This document shows, in pieces, positions 26,187 through 35,332 of a stretch of DNA of 64,000 bases. The translations under genes were made by a program, and so were the position numbers. The notes beneath the pieces are model-generated. The model had not been told where the DNA came from and made no database searches. It was given only the letters and a program-made list of their open reading frames with translations. Every line of letters starts with the position of its first letter. Within the stretch, counting starts at the first letter, position 1. The stretch is taken from the NCBI RefSeq assembly GCF_030272695.1, contig NZ_JARFYN010000010.1:62001-126000 (forward strand), given 5' to 3'. The stretch comes from Martinezella calliandrae (GTDB lineage Bacteria > Pseudomonadota > Alphaproteobacteria > Rhizobiales > Rhizobiaceae).

Positions 26187-27392
26187 ATGGCCGATCTATC
26201 GAACGACGATTTCTTCCGCAATTTGCCGGTTTTCACCCGTTTCGAAGGCGTCACCGACAGCAACAACTATCAGCCGCTCCCCTATGACTGGTTCCTGGCG
26301 ATTGCCGATATCGTCAGTTCGACGAAGGCGATCGCATCCGGTCACTACAAGTCGGTCAACATGGCTGGAGCCGGTGTGATTTCCGCCGTGCTGAACGCGA
26401 TGGACAATGGCGACTATCCCTTCGTCTTCGGCGGCGATGGCGCGCTGGTGGCCATTCCTCCTTCCGGCGAGGCGCGCGTGCGGGGAGCACTGGCGGCGGT
26501 GCAGACATGGGTGATGGAGGAGTTGCAGCTCAGCCTGCGTACCGCACTGGTGCCGATGGCGGATGTCCGTGCCGAGGGGCTGGATGTGCGGGTCGCCCGT
26601 TTCGGCCCCAGCGACTTCGTGTCCTACGCCATGTTTTCCGGCGGCGGCGCGAGCTGGGCGGAAAAGCAGATGAAGGCGGGGCGCTTTGCCGTCGAAGCGG
26701 CACCGCAGGAGGCGCGACCGGATCTGACCGGCCTTTCTTGCCGATGGAACCCGATCGAGGCGCGCAATGGCGAGATCGTCTCGATCATCGCCGTTCCCGA
26801 TGCGGCCGGAAACGGTCCGGAATTCCAGAACCTCGTTGCCGATATTATCGCCATTTCCATGGAGCAGAACCGCGGCGGCCACCCCGTGCCGGTCGAAGGC
26901 CCGACACCGGCGCTTGCCTTCGGCGGCGCCGAAATCGAGGCTCGAGCCACAGCGGCGGTGCCCAACCGTTGGCTGCGCAAGCTTTCGATCGCCGCCCAGA
27001 TCGTCGCGATCTACATCCTCGACAGGTTCGGCATCCGCGCGGCAACCTTCGATGCCAAGATCTACCGGCGTGACCTTGCTGCAAATTCTGATTTTCGCAA
27101 ATTCGACGACGGCTTGAAGATGACGATCGATGTGGACGCCACGCATCTTTCGCGTATCGAAGCGCGGCTGCGCGAAGCAGAAGCCGCAGGTGTCTGCCGT
27201 TACGGCCTGCATCGGCAACAAAGTGCGTTGATGACCTGCTTCGTGCCGACGCCGCTGATGCGCGACCACATGCATTTCATTGACGGCGCCAGCGGCGGCT
27301 ATGCGATGGCGGCGATGGCATTGCGCGATAAGCTGCGTGCCGCCGTTTCTCATGCACCGGATACGTCCCTGCCGTCGCCCGGCACAGCGTAG
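26187..27392 (+). CDS. DUF3095 protein with nucleotide cyclase-like fold
   Basis: A 401-residue protein of the DUF3095 family. Residues ~35-200 look like a class III cyclase palm: WFLAIADIVSSTKAIASGHY places an Asp at the first metal position, and YPFVFGGDGALVAIPP places a second Asp in the GDG hairpin. The middle and C-terminal parts (FVSYAMFSGGGASWAEKQM, DFRKFDDGLKMTIDVDATHLSRIEARLREAEAAGVCRYGLHRQQSALMTC) are family-specific with no assigned role. AAGGGGG precedes ATG 26187 at good spacing. No purified member with known activity comes to mind, so cyclase activity is inferred from fold and from the presence of two cyclases as neighbours. A terminator follows at 27486. Confidence 0.8.
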   Translation: MADLSNDDFFRNLPVFTRFEGVTDSNNYQPLPYDWFLAIADIVSSTKAIASGHYKSVNMAGAGVISAVLNAMDNGDYPFVFGGDGALVAIPPSGEARVRGALAAVQTWVMEELQLSLRTALVPMADVRAEGLDVRVARFGPSDFVSYAMFSGGGASWAEKQMKAGRFAVEAAPQEARPDLTGLSCRWNPIEARNGEIVSIIAVPDAAGNGPEFQNLVADIIAISMEQNRGGHPVPVEGPTPALAFGGAEIEARATAAVPNRWLRKLSIAAQIVAIYILDRFGIRAATFDAKIYRRDLAANSDFRKFDDGLKMTIDVDATHLSRIEARLREAEAAGVCRYGLHRQQSALMTCFVPTPLMRDHMHFIDGASGGYAMAAMALRDKLRAAVSHAPDTSLPSPGTA

Positions 27393-27485
27393 AGTTTTAT
27401 CTCATCGGCAAAATTTTCTGCAGCTCTGTCGTTTTCAGCCATTGTTTCAGCGGCATGGCTGACTTATTTGAAGGAAAACAAAACG

Positions 27486-27512
27486 AGAGCCGGCAATTCT
27501 GGCGGCTCTTTT
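27486..27512 (+). terminator. Rho-independent terminator after DUF3095 gene
   Basis: Stem AGAGCCG (27486-27492) and CGGCTCT (27503-27509) with a ten-base loop, running into TTTT (27509-27512). The remaining 27393-27742 gap shows no gene that I can support; it should hold the promoter for the next cyclase. Confidence 0.7.
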
Positions 27513-27742
27513 GTGTTGTGCCGTATGTCCGCCAGGACGCATAGTAGGTGCAGCAATATCTTTCACGACGTCGACGCGATTCAAAACTTCCAACAGGAAT
27601 GCGCTGTCGCCGTTGCATGGTTCGCTCATCCGACCCGTGCCAATATGCTTGGACACGACCTCATCGCCGCGCCCATTTCATTTGGTAGTTGGGCCGCGTT
27701 GCCGGGGAGCAGCATTTTGGATCGCAGGAATAGGCCACGGGG

Positions 27743-29083
27743 ATGAAAACCGTTCATTCGAGTGTTTCTGATATTTTTCTCGACAAGGTCGCCGAATGGC
27801 TGACGCAGTCGGCGCTGACAGGCGAAAATCTGGAGAGCATCGTGCGCGGTTTCTGCGAACGCATCGCCGCCTCCGGCCTGCCGATCGCCCGGGTGCATCT
27901 GACCTTCTCGATGTTGCATCCGCTCTATGACGCGCTCGGCTTCACCTGGCGGCGCGCCGGCGGGCTGACGATCGAAGGCTATCGCCATACGGACGATAAG
28001 CCGGAGCGCTTCGTGCAGAGCCCCTATTATTATCTGCTCTCCAACAATTTGCTCCACCTACGCCGCCGGATCGACGTCGACGGGCCGCTCGAATTTCCAG
28101 TGTTCGAGGACCTGCGCAAGGAGAAGATCACCGACTATATCGCCTTCGTGCAGACTTTCGGCGCTGGCTCCGCCCAGGGAATGATGGGCTCCTGGTCGAC
28201 CGACAGCGTCAGCGGGTTCAGCGAGGAAATGATTGGCGCGCTGATGCGTATGCAAAATCATCTCGCCATGGCCGCCAAGATGGCGGTACTGGGCAAGCTC
28301 GCCAACAATATGCTCACCACCTATCTTGGGGGCGATGCCGGTAAACGCGTACTAAACGGCCAGATCCGCCGCGGCGACGGCGAGACCATCCGCGCCGCTC
28401 TCGTCATGGGCGACATGCGTCAGTCGACTTTTTATGCCGAGAAAGAGGGACGCCAAGCTTATATCGACACGCTCAACGAATTCTTCGACGCCATCGCGGC
28501 ACCGTTCAACCGCAACGGTGGCGAAATCTTGAGTTTCCTCGGTGACGGCTTCCTCGCGGTCTATCCCTGCGGCCGGCATAAGGATCCCTCGAAGGTCGCT
28601 TGCGAAGCGGCGTTATCAGCCGTTTTCCACGCGCAGAATCGCGTTGCCGCTCTCAACAAGGATCGCCAGGCACGCGGTTTGAGCGAAGTTCGTTATGGTA
28701 TCGGCCTGCATGTCGGCAACGTCATGTTCGGCAATGTCGGGCTGAAGGATCGCTTGACCTTTTCCGCTTTCGGCGCGGCCGTCAATGAGGTGGAGCGGCT
28801 GCAGTCGTTGACCAAAAAATATTCGACGGAAGTGGTGGCAAGCCAAACCTTTGCCGGCTACACCGGCTGCGAGTGGATAACGCTCGGCGAAGAAAAACTA
28901 CGGGGCGTGCGTCAGCGATTTACGGTTGTCCATCCAAAGGCGATCATCACCGCCGATGGAACGACGGAAGTCTTTGTTGACGCGGCCGCCGACGTTCTTT
29001 CCGAAGCAGAGCAGGTCATCTTGCTGCATCGGGACGCCAAGAAGTTCGAGAGCCGTCCGCACGTCGAGAAGTTCATTCAGTGA
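27743..29083 (+). CDS. Atypical class III nucleotide cyclase
   Basis: A 446-residue soluble protein. The N-terminal ~200 residues (VAEWLTQSALTGENLESIVRGFCERI, then a GAF-like region with LHPLYDALGFTWRRAGG) are the sensor-type domain often found in rhizobial cyclases. Residues ~215-400 form the cyclase domain: metal aspartates are in ALVMGDMRQSTFYAEK and ILSFLGDGFLAVYP. The usual purine-selecting residues are changed: the lysine two before F-x-G-D is Ser (ILSFLGDG), and the Asp of the AIGDTVN motif is Ala (AFGAAVNEVERLQS), although the following Asn and Arg are kept. This makes the substrate (ATP, GTP or neither) unclear. No membrane span. It begins 350 bp after the DUF3095 gene. Confidence 0.85.
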   Translation: MKTVHSSVSDIFLDKVAEWLTQSALTGENLESIVRGFCERIAASGLPIARVHLTFSMLHPLYDALGFTWRRAGGLTIEGYRHTDDKPERFVQSPYYYLLSNNLLHLRRRIDVDGPLEFPVFEDLRKEKITDYIAFVQTFGAGSAQGMMGSWSTDSVSGFSEEMIGALMRMQNHLAMAAKMAVLGKLANNMLTTYLGGDAGKRVLNGQIRRGDGETIRAALVMGDMRQSTFYAEKEGRQAYIDTLNEFFDAIAAPFNRNGGEILSFLGDGFLAVYPCGRHKDPSKVACEAALSAVFHAQNRVAALNKDRQARGLSEVRYGIGLHVGNVMFGNVGLKDRLTFSAFGAAVNEVERLQSLTKKYSTEVVASQTFAGYTGCEWITLGEEKLRGVRQRFTVVHPKAIITADGTTEVFVDAAADVLSEAEQVILLHRDAKKFESRPHVEKFIQ

Positions 29084-29253
29084 TATTCAGGGGCACTCGA
29101 CCCACTAAGTTGAGCGTCCTTCGGTAGATCACTGGAAAAGCGACAGTTTTTTTACAGTTGCGGTCCCCCTTTGACCAACTGGACACCCGTTATGGCCTAC
29201 GTTAGTGTGCCGTATGGGGCCAAAATGGTCGTGCAAGCGGGAACTACTTCGGC

Positions 29254-31158
29254 ATGGCGTCAGGGACTGATTTATTGCGTATTGAGAACCTCGACGTTTC
29301 GTTCTCCATCTACGGGGACAAGTTGCGCGTGGTTAAGAGCGCCAACCTCCGGGTGTTGCCCGGCAAGGTGACGGCGCTCGTTGGCGAATCCGGTTCCGGC
29401 AAGTCGATCATCAGCCAGTCGATCATGGGCATTTTGCCGACACCGGCGCAGGCGACCGGCCGCATTCTTTTTACCGATCCGCTCGACGGTCAGATGACGA
29501 ACATCCTCGAGCTGCCGCGCGACAGCATGGCGATGCGCCAGCTTCGCGGCGCCCGCATGGCCAATATTTTCCAGGAGCCGATGACTTCGCTCTCGCCCCT
29601 GCACACCGTCGGCAACCAGATCAGCGAGGCGCTTCGCATCCACAATCCCGGCATCAGCAGGGCCGAACAGCGCGAGAAGACCGAGGAGATGCTGGGCCTT
29701 GTTGGTTTTCAGAACCCGCATCGCACTTTCGACATGTATCCTTTCGAGTTGTCGGGCGGCATGCGGCAGCGCGCGATGATCGCCATGGCGCTGATCTGCA
29801 ATCCTGCGCTTTTGATCGCCGATGAGCCGACAACGGCATTGGACGTCACGATCCAGGCGCAGATCCTTGGCCTGCTGCGCAGCCTACAGCAAAAGTTCAA
29901 CATGGCCATGCTCTTGATCACCCATGATCTCGGTGTTGTCGCCAATATGGCTGACGAGGTTGTGGTCATCTATCACGGCGAGATCATGGAGGCGGGGCCG
30001 GTCGACACAATCTTCCGGCAGCCGCAGCATCGCTATCTCAGGGCGTTGATGTCGGCGGTACCGCATTTCGACATGAAACCCGGCGAGCGGCTGAAATCAT
30101 TGCGTGATGTGCCAGTTAATCTCAGCACGTTCTCAGGCAAGAAAAAATATGCCAAAACCCATGGCGCAAATGGTGCGCCGGAAGTTCTGCTCTCCGTACG
30201 CAACCTCTCCAAGACTTACATGTCTAAGGCAAGCGGCATGTTCGGACGAAAGGGAGGCCTGCAGATCAGCGCCGTCGACGATGTCAGTTTCGATATACGC
30301 CGCGGCGAATGCCTCGGTCTGGTCGGCGAGAGCGGCTGCGGCAAAACGACGGTCAGCAAAATCTTGATGCGTGCCGTGCGACCCAACAGTGGTTCGGTGA
30401 TGTTCGATGACGGCCAGGGCAAGATCGATGTACTGGCCGTCAAGGGCGACGATCTCATGGATCTCAGGACCAAGATCCAGATGGTGTTCCAGGATCCGGT
30501 TTCATCCTTGTCGCCGCGCATGACGATCCGCAATATCCTGAGCGAACCCCTTGAAATCCATTCGCATGGCGACAGCAGCGAGCGCAAGGAGAAGGTCAAG
30601 GGGCTGATGCAGGCAATCGGGCTCGATCAGCATTATCTGAGTCGCTATCCGCACAGCTTTTCCGGTGGCCAGCGCCAGCGCATCGGTATCGCGCGTGCCC
30701 TGGCGCTGGGGCCAAAACTGCTGATCCTCGATGAGCCGGTCTCGGCGCTCGACGTCTCCGTACAGGCGCAGATCCTCAATCTTCTCAAGGATTTGCAGAA
30801 GGAACTTGGCCTTACTTATCTCTTCATCTCGCACAATCTCGCCGTCGTCGACTACATGGCTGACCGCATCGCCGTCATGGCCCGCGGCCGCATCGTCGAA
30901 ATCGCACCGCGCGAGATCATCTTGCGCGATCCAGTCCATCCCTACACCCGCTCGCTGCTCGCCGCGGTCCCGTTCCCGGATCTCGACCGGCCGCTTGATT
31001 TTTCCGCATTGAATGCCGAAGGCTCGGCCGCCAAACAGAACTGGGGCCCGCACTTTGCGGAGGATGAGGGCGTGGATCTTGCCTACGCCGATCTTGGTGG
31101 TGGTCATTTCGTGCGCGCTCGCCGCGACGCCGATGTTCAGGAATTGCGCACGTGGTAA
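29254..31158 (+). CDS. Peptide/opine-type ABC transporter, fused double ATPase (DppD-DppF)
   Basis: A 634-residue fusion of two PepT-family ATPases. The first half has Walker A GESGSGKS (~48), Q-loop [15 protein letters not shown], signature [15 protein letters not shown] and Walker [19 protein letters not shown]. The second half, from ~310, has Walker [10 protein letters not shown]-loop [15 protein letters not shown], signature [15 protein letters not shown] and Walker [19 protein letters not shown]; both H-loops are present. Each half ends with the oligopeptide-type C-terminal extension. It is first in a four-gene operon (ATPase, binding protein, two permeases) and overlaps the binding-protein gene by seven bases. 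Imports a peptide or opine-like solute; identity unknown. Confidence 0.92.
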   Translation: MASGTDLLRIENLDVSFSIYGDKLRVVKSANLRVLPGKVTALVGESGSGKSIISQSIMGILPTPAQATGRILFTDPLDGQMTNILELPRDSMAMRQLRGARMANIFQEPMTSLSPLHTVGNQISEALRIHNPGISRAEQREKTEEMLGLVGFQNPHRTFDMYPFELSGGMRQRAMIAMALICNPALLIADEPTTALDVTIQAQILGLLRSLQQKFNMAMLLITHDLGVVANMADEVVVIYHGEIMEAGPVDTIFRQPQHRYLRALMSAVPHFDMKPGERLKSLRDVPVNLSTFSGKKKYAKTHGANGAPEVLLSVRNLSKTYMSKASGMFGRKGGLQISAVDDVSFDIRRGECLGLVGESGCGKTTVSKILMRAVRPNSGSVMFDDGQGKIDVLAVKGDDLMDLRTKIQMVFQDPVSSLSPRMTIRNILSEPLEIHSHGDSSERKEKVKGLMQAIGLDQHYLSRYPHSFSGGQRQRIGIARALALGPKLLILDEPVSALDVSVQAQILNLLKDLQKELGLTYLFISHNLAVVDYMADRIAVMARGRIVEIAPREIILRDPVHPYTRSLLAAVPFPDLDRPLDFSALNAEGSAAKQNWGPHFAEDEGVDLAYADLGGGHFVRARRDADVQELRTW

Positions 31159-33068
31159 CTCGTCGAACCTTTCTTGGCCTGTTGGCCTCCAGCATGCTGC
31201 CGCTGCCGGTCATGGCCGCCGACGCAGACAACGAGCCGGACTACCTGCACGACTGGCTCAGGGCCGGCCAGATGCCGCGGCTCGCCGAGCGCCTGCCAAA
31301 GATGCCGCGCATCGTCAATATGGCGGCCTTGGGCCGCGAGCCTGGCCGTTACGGCGGCTCGGTGCGCACGATCATCGGCAGCCAGAACGATATCCGCTAC
31401 ATGACGATCTACGGTTATGCCCGCCTCGTCGGCTACGACCCGGCACTGACGCTGCAGCCGGATATCCTCGAATCCTTCACCACCGAGAACGACACGATTT
31501 TCACCTTCAAGCTGCGTGAGGGGCACAAATGGTCGGACGGCCAGCCGTTCACGTCGGACGATTTTCGCTATTGGTGGGAAGACGTCATCCTCAGTAAAGC
31601 GCTAACGCCGGGCGGCGGTGCCTTGGAGCTGCGCCCTCACGGAAGCCTGCCGCGCTTCGAAGTGCTGGATACGCTGACGGTGCGTTATTCCTGGGATCAA
31701 CCCAATCCGAATTTTCTGCCGAGCCTAGCGGCACCACAGCCGCTGGTCATTGCCGGCCCAGCTCATTACCTCAAGCAATTTCATAAGAAATATCAGGACG
31801 AAATCCGCCTCTCCTCCCTGATGCAGGAAAACCGCGCTCGCAAGTGGACTGAGCTGCACACCAAGATGGCGCGCAGCTACCGGCCGGAAAATCCCAACCT
31901 GCCGGTGCTCGATCCCTGGCGCAATACGACCGCACCGCCAGCCGAACAATTCGTGTTCGAGCGCAACCCCTATTTCCATCGCGTCGATGAAAACGGTCGG
32001 CAGCTACCCTATATCGACCGCTTTATCCTCAATATCAGCTCCTCTTCGATCATCCCCGCCAAGGCCGGCGCCGGTGAAAGCGATCTGCAGGCGACCGGCA
32101 TCGATTTCAACGATTACACCTTTCTGAAAGATTCGGAGCAGCGCTATCCGGTCAAGGTTCATCTCTGGAAGGTGGCGCGGGGTTCACGCGTCGCGCTGCT
32201 GCCGAACTTAAACAGTGCCGATCCCGTTTGGCGTGATGTCCTGCGCGACGTTAGGGTGCGACGGGCGCTCTCGATGGCGATCGATCGCCACGAGATCAAC
32301 ATGGCCGTCTTCTACGGCCTCGGCACCGAAAGCGCCGATACCGTTCTGCCGGAAAGCCCGCTCTATAGGCCCGAATATTCATCCGCCTGGATTGCCCATG
32401 ACGCGGCTCAGGCCAATGATCTGCTCGATGCGGCGGGCCTCGACAAACGGGACAGGGATGGCATTCGCCTGTTGCCGGACGGGCGGCGGGCGGAGATTAC
32501 CGTGGAGACTGCCGGCGAAAGCACGCTCGATACCGATGTGTTGGAACTGGTCACCGATCACTGGCGCAAGGTCGGGATTGCGCTCTTCACTCGTGTGTCG
32601 CAACGCGACGTCTTCCGCAGCCGCGCCATGGGCGGGCGTATCCTGATGTCGATCTGGTATGGTCTCGACAATGGGGTGGCAACCGCCGACATGAATCCCG
32701 GCCAGCTTGCGCCGACGATGGACGACCAAATGCAATGGCCGCTCTGGGGCATGCATTATCTTTCACGCGGCACCCAAGGGGTCGCGCCCGACCTGCCGGA
32801 AGCGGCAGAACTGGTCAAGCTTCTCGGCCAATGGGGCGTCGCGGCGTCTTCTTTCGAGCGCGCCGAGATCTGGCATCAGATGTTGTCGATCTATACCCAG
32901 CAAGTCTTCTCGATTGGCCTCATCAACGGAACCCTGCAGCCGATCCTGCGCGCCTCACATTTGCAGAATATGCCGGAAAAGGCGCTCTACGGTTTCGATC
33001 CGACCTGCTATCTCGGGGTCTATATGCCTGACACCTTCTGGCTGAAGGAGGATCAACCGCGTGTTTAG
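31152..33068 (+). CDS. Family 5 solute-binding protein (peptide ABC transporter)
   Basis: A 638-residue periplasmic binding protein. The N-terminus [23 protein letters not shown] is a Tat-like signal. The mature chain has the SBP family 5 hallmarks: YGGSVRTIIGSQNDIRYMTIYGYARLV, FTFKLREGHKWSDGQPFTSDDFRYWWEDV and DVRVRRALSMAIDRHEINMAVFYG. Large size suits the DPP_SBP/opine subgroup. GTG 31152 overlaps the ATPase stop, and its own stop overlaps the first permease by eight bases, so the whole operon is translationally coupled. The ligand is not predictable; a plant- or opine-derived compound is plausible. Confidence 0.92.
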   Translation: MVTRRTFLGLLASSMLPLPVMAADADNEPDYLHDWLRAGQMPRLAERLPKMPRIVNMAALGREPGRYGGSVRTIIGSQNDIRYMTIYGYARLVGYDPALTLQPDILESFTTENDTIFTFKLREGHKWSDGQPFTSDDFRYWWEDVILSKALTPGGGALELRPHGSLPRFEVLDTLTVRYSWDQPNPNFLPSLAAPQPLVIAGPAHYLKQFHKKYQDEIRLSSLMQENRARKWTELHTKMARSYRPENPNLPVLDPWRNTTAPPAEQFVFERNPYFHRVDENGRQLPYIDRFILNISSSSIIPAKAGAGESDLQATGIDFNDYTFLKDSEQRYPVKVHLWKVARGSRVALLPNLNSADPVWRDVLRDVRVRRALSMAIDRHEINMAVFYGLGTESADTVLPESPLYRPEYSSAWIAHDAAQANDLLDAAGLDKRDRDGIRLLPDGRRAEITVETAGESTLDTDVLELVTDHWRKVGIALFTRVSQRDVFRSRAMGGRILMSIWYGLDNGVATADMNPGQLAPTMDDQMQWPLWGMHYLSRGTQGVAPDLPEAAELVKLLGQWGVAASSFERAEIWHQMLSIYTQQVFSIGLINGTLQPILRASHLQNMPEKALYGFDPTCYLGVYMPDTFWLKEDQPRV

Positions 33069-34059
33069 ATATATTCTTTGGCGCCTTGCGGTCATGGTTC
33101 CGACGCTGCTCGTCATTTCGATGCTGGTCTTCACCATTATCCAGTTGCCGCCGGGTGATTTCTTCGAAAGCCAGATCGCGGAGCTCCAAGCCCAAGGCGA
33201 AACCGCCAACCTGCAGGAAATCGAGGATCTTCGCCACGAATATGGGCTCGATAAGCCCATGGCGGTGCAATATGTCCGTTGGGTCGTAGGCATGCTGCAC
33301 GGCGATTTCGGCTATTCCTTCGAATATCAGCTGCCGGTCTCGGAGGTCGTCGGCGACAGGCTGTGGCTGACGATCCTTGTCTCGATGACGACGATCCTGT
33401 TGACATGGTTGGTCGCCTTCCCCATCGGCATCTATTCCGCCACCCACCAGTATAGCTGGGGCGATTATGGCCTGACTTTCCTCGGTCTGCTCGGTATCGC
33501 CATTCCGAACTTCATGCTGGCGCTGATCTTGATGTATTTCGCCAATGTCTGGTTCGGCGTCTCGATCGGTCACCTGATGGATCAGAGATACTTGTCGCAG
33601 CCGATGAGCTGGGAAAAGGCGCGCTCGATCCTCTCGCATCTGTGGATCCCCGTCATCATTGTCGGCACCGCCGGCACCGCTGGCATGATCCGCCGCCTGC
33701 GCGCCAACCTACTCGACGAGATGCAGAAGCAATATGTCATTACCGCCCGGGCCAAGGGGCTGCACCCGCTCAGAGCGCTGGTGAAATATCCGCTGCGCAT
33801 GGCGCTCAATTTCTTTGTCGCCGACATCGGCTCGATCTTGCCCTCGATCATCTCCGGCGCCGAGATCACTGCCATTGTGCTCTCCCTGGAAACGACCGGG
33901 CCGATGCTGATCAAGGCACTGCAGAGCCAGGATATGTATCTCGCCGGCTCGTTCCTGATGTTTCTCGCGTTCCTGAACGTTATCGGCGTATTGATCTCCG
34001 ACATTGCCCTCGGCTTCCTAGATCCACGTATCCGCTTGCAAGGCAGGAGCACGAAATGA
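33061..34059 (+). CDS. DppB-type ABC permease
   Basis: A 332-residue membrane protein with six predicted spans. It has the DppB signature regions: N-terminal FRYILWRLAVMVPTLLVISMLVFTIIQLPPGDF, DLRHEYGLDKPMAVQYVRW and the EAA-like loop RANLLDEMQKQYVITARAKGLHP that contacts the ATPase. GTG 33061 is the start; the gene overlaps the next by four bases (ATGA). It pairs with the DppC-type permease downstream. Confidence 0.93.
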   Translation: MFRYILWRLAVMVPTLLVISMLVFTIIQLPPGDFFESQIAELQAQGETANLQEIEDLRHEYGLDKPMAVQYVRWVVGMLHGDFGYSFEYQLPVSEVVGDRLWLTILVSMTTILLTWLVAFPIGIYSATHQYSWGDYGLTFLGLLGIAIPNFMLALILMYFANVWFGVSIGHLMDQRYLSQPMSWEKARSILSHLWIPVIIVGTAGTAGMIRRLRANLLDEMQKQYVITARAKGLHPLRALVKYPLRMALNFFVADIGSILPSIISGAEITAIVLSLETTGPMLIKALQSQDMYLAGSFLMFLAFLNVIGVLISDIALGFLDPRIRLQGRSTK

Positions 34060-35231
34060 ACGCACCCCTGCCGCGACCAGGCGCCCCATTAGAACACTAC
34101 GTTTCCACTGCGGCCTTCGATCCGGACCAGTTCGAGGCCATGTCGGCTGGTCAGGCACGCTACTACAAGGCCTCGCAGAAGCAGTTGATGTGGTGGAAAT
34201 TCAAGCGGCATAAGCTTGCTCTCGCTTCGGGTATCTTCCTGCTGCTGCTTTACTGCACGATCCTGATTTCGGAATTCCTTGCGCCCTATGGTCTGCATAC
34301 GCGCAATGTCGATTTTATCCATTCGCCACCCCAGAGCGTCCGTTTCTTTAACAACGGCGAATTCGTCGGCCCCTTCGTCTATGGCCGCAAAATGACCCTT
34401 GATCTCGCCACGCTGCGGCGGGTCTATACCAACAACGTCGAGGACGTTCAGCCGATCCGCTTCTTCTGTCGTGGCGATGCCTATCGCTTCTGGGGATTGG
34501 TGGATTCGGATCTCCACTTGGTCTGTCCCGCTGTCGGTGGCCAGATGTTCCTGCTCGGCACTGATCGGCTCGGGCGCGACGTATTGTCCCGCATCATCTA
34601 TGGAGCGCGCATTTCCCTGACCATCGGGTTGATCGGCATCTCCATCAGCTTCGTGCTCGGTATAATCATCGGCGGGCTCGCGGGCTATCATGGCGGTATC
34701 TTCGACCTTCTCGTTCAGCGGGTCATCGAAGTGCTGCAGTCGCTGCCGAGCCTACCGCTATGGATGGCGCTCGCGGCGATCATGCCGGTCACCTGGAGCC
34801 CCATCATCATCTATTTCGGCATCACCATCATCCTCGGCATTCTCGATTGGACCGGATTGGCACGCGCCGTTCGCTCCAAGCTCTTGTCTTTACGTGAAGA
34901 AGACTATGTACTTGCAGCACAATTGATGGGTGCAAGTTCGCCACGTATTATCGGCCGTCATCTTGTACCAGGATTCATGTCGCATCTGATCGCGACGGCG
35001 ACGATCTCGATCCCCAGCATGATCCTCGGCGAAACCGCGCTGAGCTTCCTGGGGCTTGGGCTTCGCCCCCCGATCACAAGCTGGGGCATCCTGCTTACCG
35101 AGGCAAGGAGCGTCAGTGTCATTGCATTTTATCCGTGGCTCCTCTTCCCGATGGTCCCGGTGATTTTGGTCATTCTGGCGTTCAACTTTTTAGGAGATGG
35201 CTTGCGTGACGCGGCCGATCCCTACAAATAG
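34056..35231 (+). CDS. DppC-type ABC permease with long N-terminal extension
   Basis: A 391-residue membrane protein. The first ~45 residues are hydrophilic; the first span is LALASGIFLLLLYCTILISEF. A ~115-residue periplasmic loop (HTRNVDFIHSPPQSVRFFNNGEFVGPFVYG and onward) separates span 1 from the core, a feature seen in the opine/alpha-galactoside subgroup. The core has FLLGTDRLGRDVLSRIIYGARISLTIG, the EAA loop REEDYVLAAQLMGASSPRIIGRHLVP and the usual C-terminus FNFLGDGLRDAADPYK. ATG 34056 overlaps the DppB stop. The same loop occurs in the agp-locus permease at 47555, suggesting related substrates. Confidence 0.93.
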   Translation: MNAPLPRPGAPLEHYVSTAAFDPDQFEAMSAGQARYYKASQKQLMWWKFKRHKLALASGIFLLLLYCTILISEFLAPYGLHTRNVDFIHSPPQSVRFFNNGEFVGPFVYGRKMTLDLATLRRVYTNNVEDVQPIRFFCRGDAYRFWGLVDSDLHLVCPAVGGQMFLLGTDRLGRDVLSRIIYGARISLTIGLIGISISFVLGIIIGGLAGYHGGIFDLLVQRVIEVLQSLPSLPLWMALAAIMPVTWSPIIIYFGITIILGILDWTGLARAVRSKLLSLREEDYVLAAQLMGASSPRIIGRHLVPGFMSHLIATATISIPSMILGETALSFLGLGLRPPITSWGILLTEARSVSVIAFYPWLLFPMVPVILVILAFNFLGDGLRDAADPYK

Positions 35232-35332
35232 CGAAAAGCGTGGCCAAGAAATGGATTGCAATTCGAAGAGCGGCCGCGGACGTCGTTTGCTGACAACCCG
35301 CTAAAATGACTTTCATTCTTGAGGTTTTGCCC

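Noticed and set aside
29084..29253. Promoter for the peptide ABC operon
   Set aside because: A TTGACC is present near 29171 but no -10 box with proper spacing was found, so no promoter is listed.
33642..34055. N-terminal extension of the second peptide-operon permease
   Set aside because: This part reads the DppB gene out of frame; ATG 34056 overlapping the DppB stop is the clear start.
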